In this document: piece by piece, positions 23,972-35,418 of the stretch | Numbering within the stretch: position 1 is the first letter of the stretch | How the letters are laid out: each line of letters starts with the position of its first letter | Assembly: GCA_016987375.1 (NCBI GenBank) | Contig: PJRA01000309.1 | Coordinates: 455,544-490,961, forward strand | Length of the DNA: 35,418 bases | From: Brachionus koreanus | Taxonomy: Eukaryota > Rotifera > Eurotatoria > Ploima > Brachionidae | Reading direction: 5' to 3' | Translations under genes and position numbers: made by a program | Notes under the pieces: generated by a model | The model's input: the letters and a program-made list of their open reading frames with translations, nothing else | Told to the model about the DNA's origin: nothing | Database searches by the model: none

Positions 23972-26740
23972 TTTAATTTATCATATCTAAATAGTAATTT
24001 AGATGAAAATTTTCAAGTCAATTAAGTTTAATTCGTTTGTTTTTTAAATGTTCATAAAAAAAATAAAAAATTAAAAAAAAAAGTAATAATTTTGTCTTTT
24101 AAAAGCCAGTTTTGTCAATTTGTGCCTGTTTATTTTAGAAACACTTTATTGCCAGTTTATCCGAAAACAAAAATTTTGCTTCATTTACCTGCATTTAATA
24201 ATGCTAAATTAAAGAAATTTAAATAAATTACCCAAAAAAGTCTGAGTTTAAAAATGAAAATCTAATTTTAAGAAATAAACCCAGCCGATGATACCCTAAA
24301 ATTGAACTCAAACTAGCTATAAAATTGGTGAGAAAAAAAATTATTTTGAAATTAACAATTTTTTTCTCTAAATTCATTAATAATCAAATTAGAAATTAAT
24401 TTTGAATTTTACTATAAATATCCTCCGGACATAGTATCCGATTCAAAATTCTCACACTTTAAAAAAAAGGGGCTTAGTATCTAATTCATAATTAACAAGA
24501 ATAAAATAAAATTTTTAAAATTATTTTTTATTTATTCGAACAATTCTGATTTAATTTTATTTAACTTTTACCATCAGCCAGCGTTCTATTACATAAGAGG
24601 AGGTTTAAATTGAGTGACTTTGATCAAACATTGTATGCATTATTAATTAAAGATCCAATTATATAACATATTGACAAAAAAGTCAAGGGAAATTGACTTT
24701 TGCACCTAGTCTGTTTACGACAAAGCCTCCGAGGTATTTCAATGACTAATCTTGGTAAAAAAAGAGCCATGATTTTTTTGATATTGAGTGAGCTAACTTT
24801 GCAAAATTAATAATTCATCAAGAAAAATGAATATAAAATGAAATAGAAATTTTTGCTTTTAGAAATTCATAAACTTTTAATATTTAAGAAAATTTAAATT
24901 TCTTAAACAAACTTCAATTAATCGAAAAAAAAACTTTAAAACTTTTTATCGATCCTTGAAAAAAAAAAATCAAGTTTGTTTATTTATTAAGATGGAAACC
25001 TAATGACACTTGACAGCTATTGCATATGAAAATATCAACTAATTAAAAATTTTAATTATGATAGTTCCTAGAATCAAAATTCTAAAAGCTTTTTTATTTA
25101 AATTTATTAAATTAATTAAATGTTTATTTTTTTTTTCAAATTAAGCTATTACTAGGTATCAAGGGCTAATTTTTTTTTCAATTTTAAACTTTCTCTTTAC
25201 GCACCAAATTTTCCTTAAATTAAAATTGAAAAAACTTAATTGAACTTTTAAATTTATTTATATTAGTTTAATTCCTTTATTTTTCTTTATATTTTTGCAT
25301 CATTTGAATTGATTTTTTTTAATTTGAAAATAAAGAAAATTTTAAGGACAAAGTTCTCAAATTCGTTTAGCAAAAATTTTCTCAAATAAAATAAACTTTT
25401 TTCTTTTTAAAGCTAAATTTTAGTGGAAAACAAACAAAATTATTTTCAAATTTGTTTCAAAATGTGGGCATCTTTTGAACACAAGAAAAATGTTTTTACA
25501 AACTGATTCTTTTGAGAAGACTTTCATGTAATACCTCATATAAAAACAAATTATATATTTGTCTAAATGTGTTTGTTTTATAAATGCTTACTAATAAAAA
25601 TTTAAAATTGTAGACCGGAGGAAGCAATTGTAAAATTCAGCTTAAATTACGATTTATAGAATTATTTATTTTATAAGATTTCTTAATTAAAAAAATTTCA
25701 AACAAAGAAAAAACTTTATTTCAGACTAAATGTAAATGTTTGTCAATTTTTTTCTAAATTTTAGTTGAAGAAAAATAAAATAGTTTTTTTTGAATATAAA
25801 AAAAATATAAATTTACTCGAATACTGAATTAAATTTCAATCTTCAATAAAAAAAATTTCCGCTTAAAATTATAATAAGCTAATTTACGTCATATTTTTTA
25901 TTAATTTTTAATTTTTGCTAAACAATCTTAGGCAATTCTTTTTTTTTCCTATCTTTTTTTCTTGAACCTATCAAACATGCTTAGAATAACTTCATTGATT
26001 TGAACCAAAATTACGTCTTATCAAATATTAGTTTAAAACGTGTTTATTTAAAAAAAATTAGAAAACTTTTTTCTATTTTATATGGAAAATTTCTTGTTTG
26101 TTTAAGCACAAGGTGTATATTGTTTTATCAATTTTTTTCCGATTTTAATCAATTGTTTTCAAAATATTCTCAAAAGTTAAATTTTTTCGATTTTTCTTTT
26201 ATACCTATAAGGTCTCAACTAAAGAAAAATCTTTTATAAAATTTAGCAAAAACAACATTTAATAAAACACTAAAAATTTTATTTTTATTATTTTTAGTTT
26301 TAAAAAGGATTCAGTTTTTATTACTATTACTTTAATAAAATGTATTAGCTCTTTTGAAGTTAAATAAATAGTACGCTGCTTTTCGAACAAACCAAAAGGT
26401 TTTATTCAAAATTTCTATTTTTTTCAAAAAAGAATATTGACATGTTTTTTGTAATTGGAATTCTCAAAACTAACTAATAATGATTCTTTAATATTGATTT
26501 GATTGAATATTTTTTGTATAAAAATTTATTGAAAAAAATTAAATTTTACTTTAAATTCAATAAAAAAAAATTAATCAAATATTCATATTGAAATCTAAAA
26601 AAAAATAAACTCTTAAAAATTATAAATGTACGCTTTTAATTAAATTTAATAATCTAAAAATCGATTTAAAAAATAAGAAAAAAAAATTTAGTACAAATTG
26701 AACTTTAATTGATAAATTTAAAAACCGGTTATTAAGTTTT
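23972..26740. other. A+T-rich intergenic region, no gene seen
   Basis: Divided between the upstream side of the 291-aa gene and the 3' flank of the myosin gene (both minus strand). The 79-codon frame at 26000-26239 is Phe/Leu/Lys-rich, without domain or neighbouring exons, and is regarded as chance. Confidence 0.4.
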
Positions 26741-29700
26741 TCAATTAAGATCGCCGCTCTTCACTGACATTTTGCTCATACTAACATTTAGATATTTGCA
26801 GCTAGAGCCTCTATCACTATCCATGATTTCGCTCAAGTCTTCATCAGCCAAATCTGACTCATCGTCATTCTGTTCATCATCCTCTTCATCGCTTTCATTC
26901 ATAGCATTGAACGCATTTTGAAACGCCTCAAGTCGAGTCTGGCTTATTTTAATCTCGCTTCTACAAGAATCTAATTCGCGTTCTAAAATCTCGTTTTGTT
27001 GTTCTATTCTCTTCTTGCTCTCTTCGTAGTCAATTAGTTTTTTTTTCAATTCACCAAACTCATCCAATATTTCTTTGTTGTGACGCTGCACTTTGCGCAA
27101 ATTTTCCTCACATTTTTTTTCTCGGCTCAAAATAAATTCGATTTCATTTTGAGAATTTTCATGCTGCTGCTTTACACGGTCCAAATGATTTTGAAGTTTT
27201 ATTCTATGAGCATTCTCAAAATCTAATTTGTTCTCTACTTCGCGTAGTTTGTTCTCCATTTTGTTCAATTGGGCCCTATCTACCCAGCTGGTCTCGTAAA
27301 AAGAACACTTGTCTTCTATTTCACGTATTTTTTCCTTGAGCATTCGGTTTTCTACGCTTAAAATGTCTATTTGATCATTTAAATCACTAAATCTATGCGA
27401 TTCCAATGAATAGTTGTTAATATGCATTTGATATTTCTTGAGTATTTCATCTGCATCACGCTCTTGTTCTTCCAATTCACTTTTTAAATTGCTTATCTCT
27501 CTGTTCAAATGCATGTTTTGCTCTTCAAGCTTAATAAATATTTAGTCAATTTGAAATTGGAAAAAGGCAGTCTATCGGCAAATTTTCTCTCGCTAAAAAA
27601 TATATTTTTTGCTTCTTTTTTAGGGATATAACTTTTAAAAATACAGGAAAATAAGAGATTTTTTAATATTCAAGACTTTTTTTTTATTTTAGCATTATTT
27701 TTGATATTGATATAAATTTTTTTAAATAATTCTATTTAACAAAAATTTAATTGAAAAGAGTTTTGGATGAAAAAAAAATTTTTTTTTATAATTTTTTTAA
27801 GCTAAATTTCATTGAATTTTCTTTTCTATTAGCTTTTTAATGAGTACTTTCATGTCGATTGAGAATTAAAAATTAAATTCTAATTAAGCTAAAAATAACA
27901 TATCTAATTGTAAATGGATTAATTTCGGCTTCTTTTAATTTTAAATAAACAAGAACGTTTATTCTTTATTTTTTTTTAATTCTAAAATTTAAAGTTGTTT
28001 TTTTTTTTAAAAAAGTAGAAAATTTACTCAATTATAGAACAAACTTGTTCATGTTTGAGTAATAAAAGATTAATTCAATAGGATTTAATTATTTAAAAAA
28101 TCAATACACATACATGTTATGCAATGTTAAATTTTATGGCAAATATTATAAGTGAAATATAAGAGAATTTTAGACTTTAGCTAACTAATTTTAATCTCAT
28201 TTTTATTGAAAAGTTTTCAAGTATAATTTCTAGTAGCAATGGAATATTCAACATTCAAACAAAATAAATGATCAACCATCCTAACTATAACTTTGAAATC
28301 TGAAACCAAATTAATTGCCCATTTTAAATGAATTTTGAATATTTCTAAATTTTAAACAAAACTTTACTGCTTAAGTCAATAATTACTTTGTCTCTGTAAG
28401 TGCTAGAATAAAAAATAGAAAAGCTTATTTTCATAATGAACTATTAATGCTTAATTTATAATTTCAACAAAAATCTTTTAAGATCTAAATAATGGAGAGC
28501 AAAATTATTGATCGATTATCAATTGTCATCTTGAAATTGATGATAAAATCTAAATATCAATTCAAAGGGTTTAATTTAATTTAATTTAAATAATTTTAAT
28601 GAAACAAATTTTACATGTAAATTTAAAAAATAAATAATTATCAAAATATATTTTTTCAATTCAATGATAAGAACAATTCCTAGGTTTTTTAATGTATTAA
28701 ACTGATTTTTGCTTTGAATTTATCTCATAAGTATTTGTAAACTAGCATTCAACATTAATGTTAAAAATTAAAATATTAAATTCCGATTAGATAATAAAAT
28801 ATTTTTTTTTATTACCTTCTAAATTTACATGACATGTAAAATTTGTTACATTAAAATTACTTAAATTAATTTTATTATCTAAATATGAACTTTTTGAATC
28901 GAGATGATGTTTTGATTTGGTCATCAATTTCTAGATCATATTCAATTTACTTCCATTCCGAAAATTATTGAATATTTAAAATTTTTTAAAATAAAAAATC
29001 CAAATTTTTTAAAGATTCAAGAATGTTTCAAGATAAATTCCAATTCAATGAAATTGTGAATTAGAATTTTTGACCAAAAAGAATGCCATGTGTTTCAAAT
29101 GCATATCCAATACAAAAATTTCCTTTTTTGATTCATTAAAATTATAAAATATAGTTTAAAAATACTGAAGCATGCTTTTTTTACACCTTTTTTACCTAGA
29201 ATCATTTTTCTCAAGTCAAATAAGACAAAAAATTTAACTTTATTTGATTAACTAAACAAAAAATTATTAAAATTCTATTTAAGGCAAAAATAGGATGTTG
29301 AAGTATTTTTTAATTAAATTTTATTATTCTCAATTCAAATTTATCAAAAATGAAAAAAGGAAGAATTTTTGTTCAATACTTTTGGTTAAAAATGATTTCT
29401 TTTCATGAAAATGTATTAACTATTTTAGCTTAAAAAAGTTATTAAAAACTTGATAACTTAGAAGATTTATTGTTTTGTACAATCTAAAAAATTTATACTT
29501 GGACCAATTTAATGATAATTTTATTATTCTAATTGGATTTTTAAATACATCTAAATACTCTTTTCAATTAATTAAGGCTTTTCTAAAATAAATCATTATT
29601 TTTTAATCTGAGAAGTATAAACAAAAAACTTTGTTCCAAAAAAAAATTACTCTCTTATTTTAACTGTAATATTGTTATATTATAATATTATATTAGATTT

Positions 29701-32700
29701 TTTAATTTTTTATTTTTAAATAATAATAAACCGAAAATATATTAATTCAGAAAAAAAATGATTTCTTAATATATAATTTAATCAATTAAATAATTAAGAG
29801 TTTAAAATAATTGGGAAAATTATACCTACTAAAAAGCCAAAATACAGCGAGTATCCTAAAATGAATATTAGAATTTAAGAGACCTTATTTGCTTTCGGAT
29901 TTAAATTTAAAAACGATACCGAAAAAAATTTTAAAGTTAAACTACGCAACTTAAAATAAATTGAAATTTAAAGTCAAAATAATTTAGATTTCTACTCATA
30001 AAATTAATAATTATTTGGAGTATTCAATAAATCGACCAATTTGAAAAAAAATTGAAAATTAAGTTAAAAATTTGCCTGAATTAATTGGAAAAAAATTTCT
30101 AAACTTTCAGGCATTGTGAATTTTAGACAAAAAAAACAAAAACAGCCCAGAAAACAAATCCTAATAAAAATCTTAAGCAGGACATGTCAAGTTCTTAATC
30201 CAGGACGTCATAGGATCCTAAAAGATTCCAAAAGATTTAAGATTCTTGTGCTTTTCTTGAATTTTCTTAACACAAATTTTCTCTAGCTTAATAGATCTTA
30301 TAAGATTCAAACCAGTTCTTGATTGACTTTCTTGTGAGTTTTAACTCACATTACTATAAGTTAGAGAAAATTTGTGTTAAGAAAATTCAAGAAAAGCATA
30401 AGAATCTTAAATCTTTTGAAATCTTTCTAGGATCATATGACGTCCTGGATTAAGAACTTGACATGTCCTGTTTAAGATTTTTATTAGGATTTCGTTCCTG
30501 GGAGATACACAGTAACAGCTTTTTTTCTTTAGACTTTAAACTAGCTGTACAAAATATGACTGTAATAAATGACGGCTTGCATCACTCTGTCGAGTTGATC
30601 AACTACACCGCAATTATTACCCTGTCGGTAGCGTTTCCCTATTTTTTGATTAAAGGGATTTAAAAATGCGTTCCTTACTGCAGAGATATTTTAAAGTTTA
30701 TTTCCAACCTCAAGATTTTGCAATATTTGGTACTAAATAAGAAAATCGAATAAAAATCAGAGTTGTTTAAAAGTCCAAAATTAAAGTCCAAGTCTTGAAA
30801 ATAAAAGTCCAAGTCCGGACTTTTTGTCTCTTTAACTCAGATATCAGAATTTATCTGTCTATTAATTAATTAAAAAAATGATCATGTTCTTTACATAGAA
30901 TCATCTTTTTCCAAAAGTAGAAGTTATAGCTTCAAAATAATCGAAGATAGCTAAATACTAAAAATAAATGACATGTTGAAGTTTTTGGACTTGGACTTTT
31001 TTGAAAAATAATAAAATTAAAAGTCTTGGACTTTGTTTGAGACTTGTGACTTTTAAACAACTCTGATAAAAATTAATGCAAATAAAGGACAAAATAATTA
31101 GTTGCACCAAGAGTTGCATTTACAGAACTTGCTTTTGACTTTTAAAAGAAAAGTTACAAGAATTTTTAACATTATTGTACTAAATTTGACATAACCCAAC
31201 CTCAGCCGGTTGTGCACCCTCGATCCTCAAACCATGCATGTGTCACCCAAAATTTAATTTGCCCAATACCTTTGCAATTAAATTTTTAAGATTTTCTAAT
31301 GTATATACAGTTTCAATCTGGGTGATATATTCTTAGTACCAGATGGTACATTTTGTCACTGTATTAGATGCTACTTAATCTAAAATTCACAATATGTCCA
31401 TTTACATTTTAATTGATTAACAAGTTCAACATTTATTTAAATTACATTAAAATATTCTTACCGAATGTCTATAAGAATTTGCATCGTCCAACTGTTGCTG
31501 TAAATTTTCTATTTCAACTTGTAACAACTGTTTACTTTTAAGAGCACTTGCCTTGCTAAATTCACTATCTTCTAGTTGAACTTTTAAAGCTTTTAAAATA
31601 GATTGTTTTGGAATGTTTTCTTTGAGTTTTTCCAATTGTGTTTGTGCATCAAAGGCCAGTGTTTTGTACTTGAGCATTTGTCGTTTTAATTTTAGCACAT
31701 AATCCTGAATTGATTCGTTTGATTGATAGTCATAGGAAAAGCTAGTGGCCTTTTTGCCACTAGTCTCTCTCATTTTTCTTTCAAGTTCTCGTTTTTCTCT
31801 TTGCAAATTGTTACACATTTCGCTCTCTTCTTCTAATTGTAGTTCAATAGCTTTGATTTTTTTCTGTGTATTAAATCTCAAATCGTCCATTTCGCTCTCC
31901 TTTTCGGCCAATTCTCTAGTCCATTTTTGTTTCTCTTTTTCCAATTGCATCTCTAGTTTAAGCTTTGTTTGTTCTAATTGTTGAATAACAAACGTTTGTT
32001 CGTCTAATTCTTCTTCTTGCTCTATCATTTTGACCTCTTGATCGCGCAGCTGTGACTTTAATTTTAAAAATTGGTCCGAGCCTATTCCTTTTGATGATTG
32101 CGAGGCCGACTCGTAGTCCTTCAAATCGCGCTCTAACCTCTCACATTTTTCCTTATGATAATTAGTCTCTAGTTTTTGGGTCTCTAGGTCATTTTTAAGA
32201 GCGAATAGCTCGTACTTGACTGTCTCTCGTTCTCTCTCGCTTTTCTCGCGTTGTTCTTTTTCAGCCTCGAGCTTGCTCTTGAGCGCATTCATTTCTGAAT
32301 CGAACTTGGACTGAATTTTCTCCAGCTCTCTGTTTCGTATTTTGTTCTCTTCACACAAACGCTCCATGTCCTGCATTTCTTCGCAAACTTTTTGATACTT
32401 GCGCTTGTGAATCGATGCGTTTTTTTCAAGCTCGACTATTTCACTGTCTTTCTCTTTAAGCTTGGCCTCAAGGGCCGATCTCTCATTGATGTTGCGCAAC
32501 TCATAATTTTCCTTATCTTGTTGCATTTGCCGCTTGAGCGATTCGTTCTCGCGACGAATTGATTCCATCTGCTCGCCTGCATTTGATTTGGAACAAAAAG
32601 AGCCATTCACTGAGAGACCATCGATGTCGTCTTTTTCCAGCTCTTGCTCTATGGATTTTTTTGTATTGTAGAGTCTCAGCTCTAGCATTTCAGTCTCGAT

Positions 32701-33344
32701 TAGCTCCAGTTTTTTAAGTGTGTCCGTGTACAGAGGCTTAAAATGAATGATTTGATCAACACATAAAATATAAAAAATTAAGGGACAAATAATGAATTTT
32801 TATTAGTTGGCTTTCTTAAGCTTTAAATATAATCTCTTAAGAAAACAAAATTGGCCTAGATTTTTGTTTACAATTGACAATAGAACGGAAAGTATTGAGA
32901 AGACTAGGTTAGTAAATTATTTGTTAATATTCATACCCTTAATTCGTTGAGCTCTTTCTCAAGGCGAATCCGTTCGGATGTTTCGACCTCAAGCAAATCT
33001 ATTGTGCCTGCGTTTGCCGCATTCTCCTCGGCATATTCACTTTGAAGGTTCATTAGCTAAAATGAATTCAAATATCTTAAATCTAAAATAGAAAAGTAAT
33101 CCAAAGAAACCTTAGTTTCCAGTTGTTGATTGAAAATTTTCAACTCTTGTTTTTCACTAGTTAATCTCTCTGTTTTACGCCTAAGATCATCAAGCTCGCT
33201 TTGCATTTGTTTTAGTATTAATTCGTTGTTTTGCACGTTCAAAATGGGCATTAAATGTGTGTACAAACGCCACCATTTCCATTTCTTAAGCGCAAACCAA
33301 ATTCGAACATTTTTTTGCACACATCTAATAGCCGAGTCTTGGAT
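26741..33344 (-). CDS. MYO18: Myosin XVIII heavy chain, 3' part: end of neck plus coiled-coil tail (4 exons)
   Basis: The exons on the minus strand are 33344-33112 (to 33111), 33056-32937, 32736-31462 and 27529-26741. All junctions are GT-AG and phase 0, giving about 805 residues to a TAA stop. The first exon carries CVQKNVRIWFALKKWKWWRLY and HLMPILNVQNNE, the neck/tail junction of class II and XVIII myosins. The tail contains LRDQEVKMIEQEEELDEQ, QLEQTKLKLEMQLEKE and LEDSEFSKASALKSKQLL, matching the class XVIII tail better than class II. It is almost entirely heptad coiled coil, then an acidic C-terminus (NESDEEDDEQNDDESDLADE). The motor domain lies upstream, outside the window or beyond the more than 2-kb intron after 33344. 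Class XVIII myosins are actin-binding structural or Golgi-linked proteins with little motor activity. The 3.9-kb last intron holds several transposon-derived foldbacks. Confidence 0.9.
28575..28870. repeat. Inverted repeat, probable old MITE in the myosin intron
   Basis: The arm at about 28575-28625 (AATTTTAATGAAACAAATTT, then TACATGTAAATTTA) pairs with about 28820-28870 (TAAATTTACAT, CATGTAAAATTTGTTACATT). They differ by a few mismatches and one small insertion, with about 190 bp between them. Homology may extend a little further out. No target duplication was identified. Confidence 0.55.
30146..30502. mobile_element. Long foldback element in the myosin intron
   Basis: The arms of about 145 bp, 30146-30290 and 30357-30502, are near-perfect reverse complements. 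Examples are GGACATGTCAAGTTCTTAAT with its complement near 30457-30476, and TTTTCTTAACACAAATTTTC with its complement near 30365-30385. A 66-nt spacer separates them and itself contains a small hairpin (TGTGAG/CTCACA). The outer ends read CCCAG and CTGGG. No clear target duplication is visible. When transcribed within the myosin pre-mRNA it would fold into a very long hairpin. Confidence 0.8.
30758..31065. mobile_element. hAT-family MITE, intact, with 8-bp target duplication
   Basis: Terminal inverted repeats CAGAGTTGTTTAAAAGTC and GACTTTTAAACAACTCTG (18 bp, perfect) enclose 308 bp. They are flanked by a perfect 8-bp direct repeat ATAAAAAT (30750-30757 and 31066-31073). The CAGNG terminus plus 8-bp duplication identify the hAT superfamily. 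The interior repeats 'aagtccaagtc'-type words and has no coding capacity. Relatives are at 15407-15571 and 10057-10584. Confidence 0.9.
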
Positions 33345-33539
33345 CTAATAATAGAAAAATTTATCAAAATAGCAAACAAAAATATGCTTGAACCCGGCCC
33401 AGGCCTATAATTTCGTAAAGCAAATATTTACTTTCTAATTTAGCCTTTTGAAACTAAAAATTATCAAGATAGCTGCTGTTTAATTAAATAAAATAAAAAA
33501 ATAAATTCAAATATTGCTTGATTTAAAGGTTTTAGTTAA

Positions 33540-33732
33540 CACTAGAAGCACCAAGAATTTTTTAGCGCTTTTTTTTTTAATTGAAAAATATTTCCTAAAC
33601 AAACTATGATAATTTTATAAACTAATATGATTTTTAAAAGAAAATTTTAAAATCTACATAAATGAAAAAAAAGATGTATTCATTTTAAAAATCTATTCAA
33701 AAAATACGAGGACTCTTTTGATGCTTCTATTG
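33540..33732 (-). mobile_element. piggyBac-like MITE, intact but diverged copy
   Basis: CACTAGAAGCACCA and GATGCTTCTATTG ends bound 193 bp, with TTAA on both sides (33536-33539 and 33733-33736). The interior (AAAATTTTAAAATCTACATA near 33650) matches the reverse complement of the copy at 10264-10440, so it lies in the opposite orientation. It sits upstream of the first visible myosin exon, presumably in an intron. Confidence 0.8.
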
Positions 33733-34025
33733 TTAAATAAAGAAATTTTTTTTCTTTCCATTTTGTTCCTCCAAAAAGTGTGAAAATTAGAAATAACAAA
33801 AAAAATTTTTTTAAAAAATATTATTCAAATTTAAAAATATTTTTTTCATATTTTAAGTTAAAATTTCACATGTTAAAATTTCGATATTCGATAACGCATA
33901 GAAATTTATAGAAAACTACTTAAAAAATCTTCTAGATAAAGGGTTTTTCAGACAGATCATTACTTGTGATGAAAAGTAAACTCGCTCTGAAAAGCTTCAA
34001 AATATTCATATTTTAAAATTTAATT

Positions 34026-34440
34026 TTAAGCAAATATTAAAGAACTTAAGAGCTCTAACGAATTCGAAAGATAAATCAAAATTCCATCAAAACACATAGC
34101 TGAATGATCATTTGTTTTATTGATAGCCTCATTTAGTTCGGATAGTGTAATTTCATCAAATTTAGTATTCTGTTTGTTATTGAAATAATCATTCACAATT
34201 TTATGAACTTCTCTATCAGATTTGACATTGATAAACTCAGTATTCAAGCTAAATGTATCTTTAAGAATTTCACCAAAACAGTAACCAAAATCAGTTTATG
34301 AATTAAAAAATGCTATTCTTATACTCAAGCTTATTATTTTTGTAATTTGATTTAGATTTTCTAAATTTGTTTATTTTATTCCAGAATGGTTTACTAGATT
34401 TTGGATTATTGCCTTTTTTATCAACGAAATTTGACCAAGT
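34026..34440 (-). pseudogene. LINE reverse transcriptase fragment
   Basis: The minus-strand translation shows NPKSSKPFWNKIN (about 34420-34370), then LNTEFINVKSDREVHKIVND, DEITLSELNEAINKTNDHS and FDGI. These are the endonuclease-RT linker and the first RT block (the K..G.DGI region) of a CR1/Jockey-like LINE. Several stops and a frame change interrupt it, and homology ends at about 34030. It is a different, older copy than the one at the left edge. Confidence 0.7.
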
Positions 34441-34470
34441 TTTTTTTTAGAAAAATATCCTTCTTTGGTC

Positions 34471-34800
34471 AACGAAAAGCTAAGTTTATTTCTTCATGAT
34501 AACACTAGACCTAATGTACCTAGAAGAACAATAGTAAAGATATAATAGCTGGAAGTGATCGAACTTCCTCCTTATACAGCAAAAAGACCAGATATTTCTC
34601 CTTCTGACTATCTTCTTTTTCGCACAAAGACTCATTTTCTTAGAAGACAGCAATTTGCTAACCAAGACCAATTTATAGATGGATTTTGCAAAGTTTTTGG
34701 CTTCAAAAGCCGTGAAAGTAAGAAACTTTAAATAGAGAATATTTCGGAGATTTGTAAAGGCTGGATGAGAATATGTCAGATACAAAACATTACTGTTAGA
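34471..34800 (+). pseudogene. mariner transposase relic, C-terminal catalytic part
   Basis: The plus strand reads LFLHDNTRPNVPRRTIVKI, two stops, LEVIELPPYTAKRPDISPSD, YLLFRTKTHFLRRQQF, QDQFIDGFCKVFGFKSRE, then a stop. HDN-RP and SPSDYLLF are the second and third catalytic Asp regions of mariner (HDNARPH ... APSDYHLF). At least three stop codons make it inactive. The N-terminal half is missing, and the neighbouring LINE fragment abuts it. Confidence 0.85.
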
Positions 34801-35246
34801 CTTTCATTTTGCTTTCATAGTATTAAAATTAAATTCCAAAATTAGGAAATTGAATTACTATACTGTTTTACATACTTAATTTGGATAATATATTTCTTAT
34901 ATCAGTTGATACATTTTTGCAGAGCTATTTTTGATTAAAATTTAATTGAAAAAGCATATTTTTAAAGTAAATATAGTATTGTGAAATTGAAATGTAAACA
35001 AAACAAAAATTCTTCCTATTTTGATGAATAAATAGATAATAAGAAAAGGCTTATATTTTTGCTAGTAGCAAATTTATTTCTTGTAGTAGGAAATTTTTTT
35101 TTTTTGAATAGCAAATCATATAATAGATAATTTATTTTTTCTAGTAGTTTTTTTAGTTGTAAACAGAGTTAATTTTCTTTTAATAGTAGCAAAAAGTTGA
35201 CAGGTGTTAATTAACAATTTAACTAATTAACAATGTTGGCAGTTGA

Positions 35247-35418
35247 GTAAATGTTCATGTCCGTATTGGAAGAAAAATTTTATTTGAAAAAAACGCTTCG
35301 AAAGGTCGCAGAAAGAAAGCATTACCAGCACTCGAACGGAATTCAATGGGTCCAATCAATCAACAACTTTTTTCACTTATAACATCTTCAAACCAAACAG
35401 ATTCTCCAATTACAACGG
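35247..35418 (+). CDS. Possible exon of an unrecognised gene, running off the right edge
   Basis: A frame open from 35247 to the end of the window reads VHVRIGRKILFEKNASKGRR, then KKALPALERNSMG and PINQQLFSLITSSN. Base composition here is clearly less A/T-rich than upstream and the amino-acid mix is protein-like. It has no ATG at its start; an AG just before it could be an acceptor. A competing frame from ATG 35251 is closed within 45 codons. No domain is recognised and it could belong to a mobile element. Confidence 0.3.

Noticed and set aside
26000..26239. 79-codon plus-strand frame
   Set aside because: Phe/Leu/Lys/Ser translation of T- and A-rich runs, no conserved-looking motif.
30463..30663. 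66-codon plus-strand frame inside the myosin intron
   Set aside because: Its first part is the right arm of the foldback element; the remainder has no domain.
31170..31270. Less A+T-rich patch with CCAACCTCAGCCGG, considered as SINE or RNA gene
   Set aside because: No pol III boxes in the right spacing and no stable fold seen.
26741..33344. Class II (muscle) myosin tail
   Set aside because: The neck/tail junction and tail wording (DQEVKMIEQEEELDEQ, EDSEFSKA) and the acidic C-terminus agree with class XVIII better than with class II.
34486..34785. 99-codon minus-strand frame
   Set aside because: It is the antisense of the mariner relic, which reads clearly on the plus strand.

Overview
The window is a piece of a very A+T-rich animal genome with spliceosomal introns. 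Six introns of about 47-60 bp sit beside two long ones of 2.5 and 3.9 kb. The gene set is metazoan: a pentameric ligand-gated ion channel, a selenocysteine-containing thioredoxin-glutathione reductase (TGR), a RING-H2 protein, a secreted cysteine-rich peptide and the tail of a class XVIII myosin. Low GC, tiny introns, a fused glutaredoxin-TrxR selenoprotein and a Cys-less channel would suit a lophotrochozoan such as a monogonont rotifer, but the sequence does not prove this. No bacterial operon, CRISPR array or rRNA is present.

Layout. 1-955 (minus): decayed LINE reverse transcriptase running off the left edge. 961-4315: no gene seen. 4316-8599 (plus): three-exon channel gene with a 2.5-kb intron. 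8600-11328: no gene, but transposon debris, including a piggyBac-like MITE nested in a hAT-like one. 11329-14456 (plus): a redox locus with a possible mitochondrial leader exon, a glutaredoxin module, TGR with an in-frame UGA (Sec) codon, a strong hairpin right after it, and a type 2 SECIS element. 14457-17283: Tc1-like relic and two MITEs. 17284-18739 (plus): three-exon RRM-like/RING-H2 protein. 20486-20873 (minus): secreted eight-cysteine peptide. 21879-22706: apparent hAT end, cut piggyBac-like MITE, and a 467-bp assembly gap. 23096-23971 (minus): unrecognised 291-aa single-exon gene. 26741-33344 (minus): last four exons of myosin XVIII, with foldback elements and MITEs in its large intron. 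33345-35418: piggyBac-like MITE, LINE and mariner relics, and a short open frame reaching the right edge.

The most interesting part is the redox locus. A glutaredoxin module upstream of TGR is separated from it by 26 bp, and a 59-bp GT-AG intron in the correct phase would join both into one 720-residue Grx-Grx-TrxR selenoprotein. An alternative first exon encoding a mitochondrial-type presequence is in phase with the second Grx exon, so the locus could make organelle-specific forms. The Sec codon, the hairpin 7 nt after it and the SECIS together look like a complete recoding cassette.
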